Shown: positions 25,707-34,520 of the stretch, piece after piece
Numbering within the stretch: position 1 is the stretch's first letter
How the letters are laid out: each line of letters opens with the position of its first letter
Assembly: GCA_029855935.1 (NCBI GenBank)
Contig: JAGSHN010000012.1
Location: forward strand, 274,920-338,919
Source: Candidatus Thorarchaeota archaeon
GTDB taxonomy: Archaea > Asgardarchaeota > Thorarchaeia > Thorarchaeales > Thorarchaeaceae
DNA: 64,000 nucleotides
Direction: 5' to 3'
The notes under the pieces: model-generated
The model's database searches: none
Told to the model about the DNA's origin: nothing
What the model saw: the letters and a program-made list of their open reading frames with translations, nothing else
Program-made: the position numbers and the translations under genes

Positions 25707-26264
25707 CTAGAAACTCCTGCCGGAACGCTTCTTGGTCGCGTTGTCTATCATGACCTCACACAGCTCAAGGAAGGCCCGTTCGACGTTCTCGCCTGTTAGC
25801 GCACTGGACTCGACGTAGAGTGACCCAATCTTGTCAGCGTAGGCCTTGCCCTCCTCCGTAGAGACCACTCGAATGTCCTCAAGGTCTATCTTGTTGGCAA
25901 CGACGATCATTGGAATCACTCGGCCTGTGCTGTTGAATGCCTCCTCTCTCCAGCGGTCAAGATTGAGAAACGTGCGCCTTCTTGTGACATCATAGACCAG
26001 GAGGCCTCCCCGTGCGCCCCTATAGAATGACTGCCTGACGACCTCAAACCTCTGCTGGCCTGCGAGATCCCATACCTGCAGTGTGACCTTTGCATCTCGA
26101 CTGGGCACCTGAACTCTTTTGATTGCAAAGTCACTTCCGATGGTCCGCTTGTAGTCAGACTCGAAATGGTCTTGGGTGAACCTGACCGTCAGCGCAGTCT
26201 TTCCCACGGCGCCATCACCGAGCATGACCACTTTGAACCTGTACTCTGCAGGCACAGGGCTCAC
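25707..26264 (-). CDS. Ras/Rab-like small GTPase, second copy
   Basis: 185 residues with G1 GDGAVGKTA, switch I RTIGSDF, G3 WDLAGQQ, G4 NKID and G5 ESSALTG. It ends in a basic tail (KKRSGRSF) without cysteine, which could bind acidic membrane lipids. A longer frame starts at 26384, but a TATA box (TTTTAAGG on this strand) sits about 30 bases before GTG 26264 and the added N-terminus is not family-like, so I use GTG 26264. It is divergent from the Roadblock gene and converges with the WD40 gene, 20 bases apart. Confidence 0.9.
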   Translation of the reverse strand: MSPVPAEYRFKVVMLGDGAVGKTALTVRFTQDHFESDYKRTIGSDFAIKRVQVPSRDAKVTLQVWDLAGQQRFEVVRQSFYRGARGGLLVYDVTRRRTFLNLDRWREEAFNSTGRVIPMIVVANKIDLEDIRVVSTEEGKAYADKIGSLYVESSALTGENVERAFLELCEVMIDNATKKRSGRSF

Positions 26265-26290
26265 ATCCTCGTATCGCCATTGTGCTGGCG

Positions 26291-26298
26291 CCTTAAAA
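26291..26298 (-). promoter_or_regulatory. TATA box of the second GTPase gene
   Basis: On the minus strand the element reads TTTTAAGG, 27-34 bases upstream of GTG 26264. This spacing implies a leaderless or nearly leaderless transcript. Confidence 0.55.
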
Positions 26299-26422
26299 CA
26301 CTTGCCGACTCGTATACCCTCCAATCCGCCTCTGACGGACGGATTTCGGCGGTTGTGACGTAAGTGTAGGATCGTCTTCCTCATTATGATTTAGTGATCA
26401 GGTCCCCAAAATGCACACATCA

Positions 26423-26430
26423 TTTAATAA
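26423..26430 (+). promoter_or_regulatory. TATA box of the Roadblock operon
   Basis: TTTAATAA in an AT-rich patch about 45-50 bases before the Roadblock ATG, facing away from the divergent GTPase gene. Confidence 0.5.
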
Positions 26431-26474
26431 GAGAATGCGCAATTCGAGCTTGATTTCCGCCGAGATGATTCGTG

Positions 26475-26852
26475 ATGAAGCGCCCTGACTACGCGGAGCT
26501 TGCAAGGATACTTGAAGAGATGAACGAGGAGGGTGGGTACTATGCATCCATCCTTGCACGCGACGACGGGCTACTGATAGCCTCTGCTGCTAACGCATCG
26601 ACAAACCGCGAGATAGTCGCCGCGATGGCAGGCTATGTTGCATCGACTGTCGAGAGGATGCGCAATGAGCTCCATCTCGGAGAGCTGACCGAGATATCGG
26701 TCCGGTGCACCGAGGGAAAGGCTGTATTCCGTAAGATTCTGCGTGGGAAGGATCAGGCGCTGATACTTGCAGCAGTGATGCCGCGTCACATCCGGTATCA
26801 CTCCCGTGCTCTCGGAAAGGGAGCAACACGGATACGAAAACTGCTTAAGTGA
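26475..26852 (+). CDS. Roadblock/LC7 domain protein
   Basis: 125 residues covering one Roadblock/LC7 domain: helix YAELARILEEMNEEGGYYAS, strand ILARDDGLLIASA, a central long helix (IVAAMAGYVASTVERMRNEL) and the strands LTEISVRCTEGKAVF and ALILAAVMP. In bacteria and eukaryotes these domains dimerise and control small GTPases (MglB and Ragulator types). The gene is divergent from a small GTPase gene, about 210 bases away, so a GTPase-regulator pair is likely (inference). The GTG at 26472 is an alternative start one codon earlier. The following thioredoxin-fold, KaiC-like and TPR genes may be co-transcribed. Confidence 0.85.
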   Translation: MKRPDYAELARILEEMNEEGGYYASILARDDGLLIASAANASTNREIVAAMAGYVASTVERMRNELHLGELTEISVRCTEGKAVFRKILRGKDQALILAAVMPRHIRYHSRALGKGATRIRKLLK

Positions 26853-26919
26853 GCCGCACGAATTCACAGGTGTACATCTTCACCGTTCGGCAACTCCAAC
26901 GCTTGAGGAGACGGAACAC

Positions 26920-27243
26920 TTGACAGACACGGATGCCGACTCGAACAGTGATGACGTCGGGGAGGACACCTCGGACAAGATCGAGGTCCTCTTCTTCAAG
27001 TCGGACACGTGTGCATTCTGTCCCAGGGCGGAGGAGGTGCTTCGCGAAACCCTTGAAGAGTTCGGAGCAGACATGTTCAAAGTGATTGTCTATAACGTAT
27101 CAGAAGACCCCGAGAAGGCAGAGGAATACGGGATATTCGCCCTGCCTGCGATAATCATCGGCGGGATGTCGGTAACAGGCATACCTGAGCCGGAGATAAT
27201 AATGAAGATGATACTAGGGTCCAAACTCGGTACGAGGAGTTGA
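26920..27243 (+). CDS. Thioredoxin-fold protein with CxxC motif
   Basis: About 107 residues: an acidic N-terminal stretch (DTDADSNSDDVGEDTSD), then a glutaredoxin/thioredoxin domain with strand IEVLFFKSDTCAFCPRAEE, active site CAFC, and the cis-Pro segment FALPAIIIGG. Likely a small thiol-disulfide oxidoreductase of the glutaredoxin-like archaeal type. A longer frame begins at 26806 inside the Roadblock gene, but TTG 26920 has GAGGAG about ten bases before it and is preferred. It lies between the Roadblock gene and the KaiC-like genes. A related CxxC protein lies beside nrdD at 35379. Confidence 0.8.
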   Translation: MTDTDADSNSDDVGEDTSDKIEVLFFKSDTCAFCPRAEEVLRETLEEFGADMFKVIVYNVSEDPEKAEEYGIFALPAIIIGGMSVTGIPEPEIIMKMILGSKLGTRS

Positions 27244-27250
27244 GTCGACA

Positions 27251-27994
27251 ATGAGTCAGTATCAGATTGATAGGGTCAAGACCGGGATACCCGGCCTCGA
27301 CGAGCTAATAGAGGGTGGATTTCCCCGAGGGGACACCATTCTGATTGCCGGAAAGGCGGGCACCGGGAAGAGCATTCTCGCCACCCAGTTTCTCTACAGA
27401 GGCGCTGTGGACTACAATGAGCCGGGTGTGCTGGTCACCCTGGAGGAGCCGCCTCGTCTCATCAAGCGGAACATGATGCGGTTCGGAATGGACCTTGACA
27501 AGCTCGAGCGCGAGGGGATGCTCTCAATAGTTGATCTCTCGCCCGCACGGGACACTCCACTGAACATAAGCGAGTATCCGTCATTCGACCTCTCGGGCCT
27601 CGAGGCCATCATAATGCATCACATCAAGAAGGTAAATGCCCAGCGTGTTGTCATCGACACAATCTCCATCCTCGCGTACAAATTCAAGGCGCGGGACATT
27701 CTTCGTGAGGAACTGTTCAAACTGTGTGCCCACATCACCAGCACTGGTTGTACGCTGTTGCTCACAAGCGAGATTCCGGCTCAGGACACTGGCCTTGGCG
27801 TCTTTGACATTGAGGCGTTCCTCGCATCGGGCGTCATAGTGCTCTACAACGAGAAGATCAGTGACACCTCCCGCTCAAGGTCCATAGAGGTTCTGAAACT
27901 GAGGGGCTCGAAACACAGCTCTCGCATTCACTCGATGCGTATTACTGACGAGGGGATACGCGTCTGGCCTGGTGAGATTAGTCCCGGAACGTGA
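27251..27994 (+). CDS. KaiC-like RecA-superfamily ATPase
   Basis: 247 residues, a single KaiC/RadA-type ATPase domain. It begins with the family signature VKTGIPGLDELIEGGFPRG; Walker A is AGKAGTGKS, the catalytic Glu lies in LVTLEEPP, and Walker B is RVVIDTISIL. Single-domain KaiC-like proteins are widespread in archaea and are thought to act in signalling, often with motility or kinase partners. It starts seven bases after the thioredoxin-fold gene and is followed 15 bases later by a second, more divergent member, so the two may form a mixed oligomer (inference). Confidence 0.88.
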   Translation: MSQYQIDRVKTGIPGLDELIEGGFPRGDTILIAGKAGTGKSILATQFLYRGAVDYNEPGVLVTLEEPPRLIKRNMMRFGMDLDKLEREGMLSIVDLSPARDTPLNISEYPSFDLSGLEAIIMHHIKKVNAQRVVIDTISILAYKFKARDILREELFKLCAHITSTGCTLLLTSEIPAQDTGLGVFDIEAFLASGVIVLYNEKISDTSRSRSIEVLKLRGSKHSSRIHSMRITDEGIRVWPGEISPGT

Positions 27995-28009
27995 TAGGAG
28001 GCGAGAGAC

Positions 28010-28729
28010 GTGAGTAGTAGCGACGATCCCGCCGAGGTACCACCGCCGACTCTTGCGCGACCGATGCTGGGCGATCTCGTTCAGTTCGGTCAGCTGACAC
28101 AGGTCTCAATCATGCTTGTCGGCCCTCTGGGGTCAGGCAAGACGACCTATGCTGAAGCATTCCTTGCAGAGGGACTGCGTCTGGGCTTTCCGGCGGTCTT
28201 CGTCACGACCGATGTGTCACCTCGCGTCATACGCAACGACATGGCCCGTCACGGATGGCCAGTGGACGAATACGAGAAGGCAGGGCAGTTCGTCTTCATT
28301 GACGGCTATTCGGAGAGAATGGGCGCGCCGAGGAGCAGCACTGCTTACTCACTCTCGAAGGTGGACGACATAACGGAGCTTGGCATAGTCCTGTCGGAGG
28401 TGCTCGACGACCTTGTAGTGGCACGGATAGTTGTGGACAGTCTCTCAACACTCATTCTCCACTCCAATCCGGCGACGATGCCGCGGGCCGTGCAGCGTCT
28501 GAGTGGACGACTCACTCAGAGCTCCCACAGCATTATGTACATACTTGAAGAAGGGGTCCACGATGAGAAGACCTACGCCACCTTCTCCTACTTGGCTGAC
28601 GCTGTCCTGCGCTTCAAGGTGGACGAGTCTGGGCCCGAGCCGAGGCACTACGTCCGGATGGAACGGATGCGTGGCACAGAGACCACCCGGGCGTGGATGG
28701 AGTTCGTCCTCGAGCGACCAGAAACCTAA
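28010..28729 (+). CDS. Divergent KaiC/RecA-like ATPase
   Basis: 239 residues. Walker A is VGPLGSGKTT and the Walker B strand is RIVVDSLSTLI; VFVTTDVSPRVIRNDM occupies the place of the KaiC sensor strand. The N-terminus lacks the GIPGLDEL segment of its neighbour and starts with a Pro-rich linker, so it is a separate branch. GTG 28010 has AGGAGG eight bases upstream. It probably works with the KaiC-like protein encoded just before. The following large helical gene begins about 30 bases after its stop. Confidence 0.8.
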   Translation: MSSSDDPAEVPPPTLARPMLGDLVQFGQLTQVSIMLVGPLGSGKTTYAEAFLAEGLRLGFPAVFVTTDVSPRVIRNDMARHGWPVDEYEKAGQFVFIDGYSERMGAPRSSTAYSLSKVDDITELGIVLSEVLDDLVVARIVVDSLSTLILHSNPATMPRAVQRLSGRLTQSSHSIMYILEEGVHDEKTYATFSYLADAVLRFKVDESGPEPRHYVRMERMRGTETTRAWMEFVLERPET

Positions 28730-28758
28730 TAGAGCCAGTCTCCAGTTCCGGAGTCGAG

Positions 28759-31080
28759 ATGCCCCTCCTGGAATCACCAATCCTCTCCGTCATGCGGGAT
28801 GTGCTCTGTGGTTCTATGTCCCTTGAGGACGGTCTGTCCGCTCTTCAGACTCTTGGCAGGACCCATCCCAGTGAGGTCGATCTGGCCTTTGAGATCGCAA
28901 GGGCCATTGAGGAGGTGATTCTGAGGAGGCCGGTCCTTGCGAGCGCGAAGCTCACGGAGCTGATGGTCCGTCACTCCTTCTCGGAGAACAGGTCACTACC
29001 TCTGCTACTCATGCTGATGGAGACACGGTATACGAACTCTTTCAGGAGAAACGAGGCAGAGCTGCTTCCTGACAAGGAGGCACTCCCTCGTCTGCTGGAC
29101 ATCCTTGGTGAACTTGCACAGTCGGTTGGCGTTGCACTGGAGCTCAATCTACGACCTCTTCTGCCATTTCTCGCCGATGAGACACTGCTCACCCTTGACG
29201 CGATCTATGCACGAGGTCATAGGCCCTCGATTCGTCTGTCCCTCCGCGAGGCGCACTACCTCGCAAGTCTTCTCATCGATCAGGGGCTGTCTGAGTGCGC
29301 AGAGGCCCTTCTCCACCGCGTGCTGCATCTCTCTCGTGATGTGGAGATGTACGACCTTGCCTACGAGGTCTTGCTTGATGAGGCCTATGTCCTCACTGAA
29401 CTGGGTCTCTATGACGATTGCCGTGCACTCCTTGCCCCAGCAATCGAGGAGGCGGAGAGGACAAAAAATCTTGAACGACTGGCCTCGCTGACACTCTGTC
29501 TCGTCGTCAATGAGACACGTGACGACGCTGTCGACCATGTCAGAGCAAGGACGATGGGTGATCGTGCTGTGTCCCTGTTTGCAGAGGCGGTATCTCAGTC
29601 GCTACTCCCGCGGACAGAGCTTGCCATGGCCTACCTCGTGATTGGGTCGAGCATTCTCGGCACGGGCTGGCGAGAGGGCGTCCGAGAGGCCATCGAGAGG
29701 TTTGAGTCGGCTCTGCATGTTCTTGACGACATTCAGGATGGAGAAATCACGGTCTCTATGATGCTGTTCAAATGTTTCGCCGGGCTGGGCTTTGCACACG
29801 CTCTGAGCGGAGGTTATGAGAATACAGAACTGGCGATTGACCATCTGAATCGGGCCCTGGCAATCCTCCGCCAGCTGGAACGCAACGGCGAGGACTTGCG
29901 TGCTGAGCGTGCCCGTTGCCATCACGCAATCGGGTGGGCGGCACTGCTCTCCGAGTCCGACGAGTTCTGGGAGAGGGGTATCAGTGCATTCAGAGAGGCC
30001 ACCAGACTCAGGAAGGTGCTACAGGAGGAGAGGCGCATTCCTCCAATTGAGACTCTTGGTAGCCAACTTGGTCTGACTCTGTCGGAGCTGAGGACTGTCG
30101 AGTCTATTGACGACTCGATGTACACGTCACTTCGCGATGTCCTACTGCAGTACGTCCCCCTCTTTCCAACGGACTCGAGGTCATATGTAGAGGTTGCCAT
30201 TGCAGTGTATGATGTGGCGTGGACAATCCATCGTCACGGCCTTGAGATATCGCCACGCATACTTCGACTCTTCGACGACATTGTCAGAATGCTCGACGAG
30301 AGCAAGGTTGTTGAGGGACGGTCCTTCGTGGCCGGGGCCCAGCTCGTTGTACCCTGCCTCGCCCGGGAGTGGAACCAGCTGGAGCGCTTGGCGTCTGTTG
30401 TGGCCGCCGAGGAAGAGTCCCTCGACGTCGGGCTCCGAAGTGTCGCTCGTCTAATGGGAGCCCTGGCTGTGGCAAAGATGAATATTGAGGGACTCGACTC
30501 GCTTGGCCCTGAGGAGGTGCGTGATCCGGTCTCTCCTGAGGTGCAGGAGGCAGACCCGCTCCTGGCTGGCTATTGGGCGGCCCAAGCGGCAATCATCCGC
30601 TGTGTATCCACATTTCGAGCGGACGGAAGCCTTGAGAACTTCGCCTCTGGACTTGAGCAGGCCGCACAGCTCTGCGATAGGATTCCCTCTGACCCAGCTG
30701 GCTATGAGCTCTCGGAATTTGTCCGGGCGACATCCGCTTCACTTGGCTCGGTTCTGTATCAGTTTGCCAGCGTACTGAAGTCCAGGCTGTCCGATCAGGA
30801 CGTGAGGATCACAGACCACACTCGGACGGAGTCGCTCGGGACGAGCGAGCCCGTCTCTATGATTCTCTCGGAGGACTGGCTTGGGCTCATAAAGATCACA
30901 AGTGCCTACCTACAGATGATTGAGCGGGATCCTGACCTAGATCTTGAGCCGTATCTGCGTGCAATCCAGTCTAACCTCTTGCGGGCTGTGAGGGTGATGG
31001 ACCGTACGGCCATGATTGAGAGACGCCTTCTCTCCAGACTCGGTCTTGAGATGAATCGCCGTTACTATATGCGGCGCTGA
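28759..31080 (+). CDS. Large TPR-like helical repeat protein
   Basis: 773 residues, almost entirely helical, with degenerate repeats resembling TPR/SEL1-type units. Examples are DQGLSECAEALLHRVLHLS, ELGLYDDCRALLAPAIEEAE and IDHLNRALAILRQLERNGED. No enzyme motif or membrane segment is seen. ATG 28759 has GGAG nine bases upstream; the longer frame from 28693 would overlap the previous gene. As the last gene after the two KaiC-like ATPases it may be their scaffold or sensor (inference). The 3' end overlaps the convergent EF-2-like gene by 16 bases. Confidence 0.72.
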   Translation: MPLLESPILSVMRDVLCGSMSLEDGLSALQTLGRTHPSEVDLAFEIARAIEEVILRRPVLASAKLTELMVRHSFSENRSLPLLLMLMETRYTNSFRRNEAELLPDKEALPRLLDILGELAQSVGVALELNLRPLLPFLADETLLTLDAIYARGHRPSIRLSLREAHYLASLLIDQGLSECAEALLHRVLHLSRDVEMYDLAYEVLLDEAYVLTELGLYDDCRALLAPAIEEAERTKNLERLASLTLCLVVNETRDDAVDHVRARTMGDRAVSLFAEAVSQSLLPRTELAMAYLVIGSSILGTGWREGVREAIERFESALHVLDDIQDGEITVSMMLFKCFAGLGFAHALSGGYENTELAIDHLNRALAILRQLERNGEDLRAERARCHHAIGWAALLSESDEFWERGISAFREATRLRKVLQEERRIPPIETLGSQLGLTLSELRTVESIDDSMYTSLRDVLLQYVPLFPTDSRSYVEVAIAVYDVAWTIHRHGLEISPRILRLFDDIVRMLDESKVVEGRSFVAGAQLVVPCLAREWNQLERLASVVAAEEESLDVGLRSVARLMGALAVAKMNIEGLDSLGPEEVRDPVSPEVQEADPLLAGYWAAQAAIIRCVSTFRADGSLENFASGLEQAAQLCDRIPSDPAGYELSEFVRATSASLGSVLYQFASVLKSRLSDQDVRITDHTRTESLGTSEPVSMILSEDWLGLIKITSAYLQMIERDPDLDLEPYLRAIQSNLLRAVRVMDRTAMIERRLLSRLGLEMNRRYYMRR

Positions 31081-33164
31081 CTCTCCGAGTGTGTCACTGG
31101 TCTGTACTCACCGGGCCGCGCACCCCACGTTGCCCATCCTGACGTGGCTGTTCTGAGCTCATTTGCAAGGCCGAACGACTCTCTGACAGGAATCTCTGCC
31201 TCGACCTTGTACAATCCGCGCTCCGTCTCAATGCTCAGGACACGCCCCTTTCTGCGGGCGAGGACGGAGGTGACCTCTCCGACATACTCCTCTGGCATGG
31301 TTATCTCCAGATGCATCCACGGCTCCAACAGGACGGGCTCGCCGGTGATCACACTCTCACGGGCTGCGTCCAGCAGCGGCTGTGTGACATCTCTCCAAGA
31401 CGTCTCGGGGCCGGCGGCCCTGATGTCTGCCCTCAGTATCTCAATGGTGACCCTTCGCATGCGTTCTCCAGCTACCGGACCATTCCGGATGAGCGCAGAG
31501 AAAGCCTCTCTGATCCATTGTGCCTCCTCGGAGTGAGGATTGACTGTTCTAGTCCTATCAATCAGGTAGTTGAGAGAGTGTCTCTGTGCTGCAAGCACGA
31601 CATCCTCAGCATCTGGGAGGTAGTCCTCAGGTGTTAGTATGGCACGAGCAGTAAACTCGCTGGCTGGCGGCCCACCACGTGTGACCGCCTCCCCGTCGTG
31701 TGTCATCTGTTCCTTCAACAACACCATAGGCCTTCCCAGAACGACGTCGACCCCCTGATGGGAGAGCTTCTCCACTGCTATCTCGACATGCAACTCGCCA
31801 GCACCAGAGAGGAGCATCTCTCCAGTCTCGGGGTTGACGCTGAACTCAAGAGCAGGGTCACAGGCCGCAAACTCTGCAATTGGCTGCTGAATCTTGCTGA
31901 GGTCCTTGAGCACCCTCGGCTCGACGGTATACGTCACAACAGGTTCGGTGGGATACTGCAGCCCCATCATCGGAGCCGCTCTCTCGACCGACGCATCCAC
32001 GAGTGTGTCCCCGATGGCGATGTCTTTGAGGCCGGTGAGGAATGCAAGACTACCGCAGGGGACTGTGTCGAGGGCGACACGAATCTTCGACATCGTGATG
32101 CCCACCTGCAGTGTCTTCGACACTCGTCCTGTGCGCAGGTTTCTCAATGGCGCTGCTCTGTTCAACGTTCCACTGAACACCCGGCCAGTGCTGACGGTAC
32201 CAGCGTGACGGTCAGGTCGGACATCCGCCACAACAACGACGCATGGTCCTGCGGGATTGCAAGTCCTGAGCGCTGCATACACACTCTCGTCACACTCGGG
32301 GCTCCAGAACCGAGGAACTCTATAGGACTGTGCCTCTACTGGGCTTGGCGTTGTCCTGACAAGAGAGTTGAGCACAACGGGCGCGATAGGAAACCTGTCC
32401 TGCAGTCGCCGCTCGTCCCCAGCATAGTATGCGGAGAGGATATCGTCTAGAACTGAGAGGAACGCCTCCGCGAGATCTCTCGGACTGTCTCTGCCATCAG
32501 TCCTCTGGAGGAGAGTCTCGATGCCTATCCCCCACTTATCGAGAGCGGAACCAATGGTCAGCGACCCCCTCCTGAAGGAGATCTCCCATCTGTCAAGGAG
32601 GTCGGCCTCAAGGTACTTTCCGAGCATTGCGTTGAACTCGCGCACGACTCTCTGCACCTCTGAGGCCACCTTGTCCCGACGCAGACGCCTCTCTGTGATC
32701 AGCCGGTCTACCTTGTTGACGAACAGACATGGTCGGACGAGTTCGTAAGCTGCCTGCCTCGTCACCGTTTCGGTCTGGACCATTATGCCCTCTATTGCAT
32801 CCACCACGACCAGTGCGCCATCGGTGAGTCTCAGCCCTCTCGTCACATGGCTTGAGAAGTCGATATGTCCTGGAGTATCGATGAGGTGCACAAGATATTC
32901 CTCTTCATTCATCGAGTGGATGAGGGATATGCTCGACGCCTTGATGGTGATGCCTCTCTCCTGCTCTATGAGGTCATAGTCCATTAGACGCGCTCTTGCT
33001 GCGACGTCTTTGGACAGCAGGCCGGATGCAGCTATCAGCGAGTCTGTGAGTGTGGTCTTCCCGTGGTCTATGTGGGCAATCACGGTGCAGAGCCTGATTC
33101 GCTCTGGCGAGTCGACTAGTTTGCTCACCCGTTCGGTGACGAACTTCTTGTAGAGCCTCGACAC
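31065..33164 (-). CDS. Elongation factor EF-2 paralogue lacking the diphthamide histidine
   Basis: 699 residues with full EF-2 layout: G1 AHIDHGKTT, G3 DTPGHIDF, G4 NKVD, domain II, domain III (LSGAGELHVEIAVEKL), domain IV and domain V (YVGEVTSVLARRKGRVL). In canonical archaeal EF-2 the tip of domain IV carries the diphthamide His in an HRGxxQ motif. Here the region reads RAAGPETSWRDVTQ, so both the His and the Gly-rich tip are gone. The C-terminal tail is also short. EF-2 paralogues without this motif are known in Asgard archaea and Korarchaeota. It follows the acetyltransferase gene after ten bases. Its role may be a specialised translocation or ribosome-rescue function (inference). Confidence 0.85.
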   Translation of the reverse strand: MSRLYKKFVTERVSKLVDSPERIRLCTVIAHIDHGKTTLTDSLIAASGLLSKDVAARARLMDYDLIEQERGITIKASSISLIHSMNEEEYLVHLIDTPGHIDFSSHVTRGLRLTDGALVVVDAIEGIMVQTETVTRQAAYELVRPCLFVNKVDRLITERRLRRDKVASEVQRVVREFNAMLGKYLEADLLDRWEISFRRGSLTIGSALDKWGIGIETLLQRTDGRDSPRDLAEAFLSVLDDILSAYYAGDERRLQDRFPIAPVVLNSLVRTTPSPVEAQSYRVPRFWSPECDESVYAALRTCNPAGPCVVVVADVRPDRHAGTVSTGRVFSGTLNRAAPLRNLRTGRVSKTLQVGITMSKIRVALDTVPCGSLAFLTGLKDIAIGDTLVDASVERAAPMMGLQYPTEPVVTYTVEPRVLKDLSKIQQPIAEFAACDPALEFSVNPETGEMLLSGAGELHVEIAVEKLSHQGVDVVLGRPMVLLKEQMTHDGEAVTRGGPPASEFTARAILTPEDYLPDAEDVVLAAQRHSLNYLIDRTRTVNPHSEEAQWIREAFSALIRNGPVAGERMRRVTIEILRADIRAAGPETSWRDVTQPLLDAARESVITGEPVLLEPWMHLEITMPEEYVGEVTSVLARRKGRVLSIETERGLYKVEAEIPVRESFGLANELRTATSGWATWGARPGEYRPVTHSESQRRI

Positions 33165-33174
33165 TCGCCCTACC

Positions 33175-33765
33175 CTACCCTATCATCTCGTAGTCCGACT
33201 TGGGGATGACGACTGCTGCTCCACAACTGGAGCATCTGAAGTGGACGTTCTGGCCACTCGCCTCAGGAGTTCCGCGTAGGGGTCTGCCACACTTACAGAC
33301 GAACCCTATGAGCCGCGCGGGATTGCCAACGACAAGGCCGTGAGCGGGAACGTCTCTCGTGACCACTGCACCACTGCCCACCATACAGTACTCGCCCAAG
33401 ACGGTGTCGCACACTATCGTGGCGTGTGCGCCTATAGAGGCCCCCCTCTTCACAAGAGTCTTTGATACCTTCCAGTCCTGCGAGAATGCCCTGGGATACA
33501 GATCATTGGTGAACGTCATATGGGGCCCGCAGAACACGTCATCCTCGATTGTCACACCGTGGTAGACGGAGACACCATTCTGAATCTTGACCCTGTTGCC
33601 AATCACGACATCGGCGTCGATATACACATCCTTACCTATGATGCAGTCCTCGCCAATCGTCGCTGTTCCTCTGACGTGCGCAAAGTGCCAGATCTTTGTT
33701 CCACGGCCAATCTTTGCGCCCTCGTCGACAACGGCCAGTGGGTGAATGAACACATCATTGTTCAT
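33175..33765 (-). CDS. Left-handed beta-helix N-acetyltransferase (WbpD/WlbB-like) with zinc ribbon
   Basis: 196 residues. Hexapeptide repeats build a left-handed beta-helix (DEGAKIGRGTKIWHFAHVRG, then IGEDCIIGKDVYIDADVVIG), as in the acetyltransferases that modify UDP-3-amino-hexuronic acids for surface polysaccharide. FTNDLYPRA and GNPARLIG are typical of that subgroup. The last 45 residues hold an extra zinc ribbon (CKCG and CSSC). It sits between an Lrp-type regulator and the EF-2 paralogue, with no sugar-pathway genes nearby. The substrate is therefore uncertain. Confidence 0.82.
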   Translation of the reverse strand: MNNDVFIHPLAVVDEGAKIGRGTKIWHFAHVRGTATIGEDCIIGKDVYIDADVVIGNRVKIQNGVSVYHGVTIEDDVFCGPHMTFTNDLYPRAFSQDWKVSKTLVKRGASIGAHATIVCDTVLGEYCMVGSGAVVTRDVPAHGLVVGNPARLIGFVCKCGRPLRGTPEASGQNVHFRCSSCGAAVVIPKSDYEMIG

Positions 33766-33799
33766 CTTACATCACGGACAGCTGCACATACCGTGTCTG

Positions 33800-34420
33800 T
33801 TAACTCTTTTTCCCGACTCTCCTTCTCGGTCGGGTCTTGGGCGATGCCCACAGCGTGCCCTTGTAGAATGACGTGGGAGGACAGCCAACACACTTCTCCG
33901 CGACATAGCGTTTGCACTCCCCGCAGTTTCTTCCACAAGGTGCCGTGGTCTTGTCCTCGCAGGTCGGCGATAGATCCAGTGGGAGGTGTGTCGGCACCAG
34001 TGGGGCATTTCCAAACCAGGTCTCCGATCTGCGGACTCCCGGTTCCGTGCGAAGACTGCATGTCCCCATAGTTGACTCAAGGCTCCACGTGTCCTCGGCG
34101 ACCATCACTGCAAAGAGATTGTATCTGCCCGTCACGGGTGCTAGCATGATGAGGCGGGGGCAATCATGATACTTCTCAAGAATCTGTTCTGCGACCTCCG
34201 TGTTCTCGGTCTCGATGGCCATAAACAGCATCTTGATGTCCAGTTTCTCAGCATTGACCGCTGCTGTCACGCGCAGTATCCCGTCCCTGACCATCTTGTC
34301 CATTCTCTTTCCCACTGCAACGTGTGACATCCCAAGCTCTCGACCAATCTCTGACAGGCTCTTTCTTCCGTCCCGCAACAAAGTTGAGATGAGCTTCTTG
34401 TCAATATTGTCGAGTCCCAT
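33800..34420 (-). CDS. Lrp/AsnC-family regulator with a C-terminal Cys-rich domain
   Basis: 206 residues: an AsnC-type winged helix (IDKKLISTLLRDGRKSLSEIG, then GMSHVAVGKRMDKMVRDGIL), a RAM-like ligand-binding domain (to about residue 135), and a C-terminal cysteine-rich module CGRNCGECKRYVAEKCVGCP that probably binds zinc or a cluster. Such a tail is unusual for Lrp proteins and might make the regulator sensitive to redox or metal. ATG 34420 is preferred to the in-frame start at 34435. Upstream, an AT-rich CTTTAG element lies about 35 bases away, next to GTTTC/GAAAC half-sites (34460-34474), a possible operator. Probably co-transcribed with the acetyltransferase and EF-2 genes. Confidence 0.83.
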   Translation of the reverse strand: MGLDNIDKKLISTLLRDGRKSLSEIGRELGMSHVAVGKRMDKMVRDGILRVTAAVNAEKLDIKMLFMAIETENTEVAEQILEKYHDCPRLIMLAPVTGRYNLFAVMVAEDTWSLESTMGTCSLRTEPGVRRSETWFGNAPLVPTHLPLDLSPTCEDKTTAPCGRNCGECKRYVAEKCVGCPPTSFYKGTLWASPKTRPRRRVGKKS

Positions 34421-34520
34421 CGTCAGACCCACCACGGTGTGACCCTCACTCCTTCTAAAGTTTCCTCCTGAAACCCCTCGGGTCGAAGATCACGGATCGC
34501 GCAGGTGCCAGCGACCTGTT

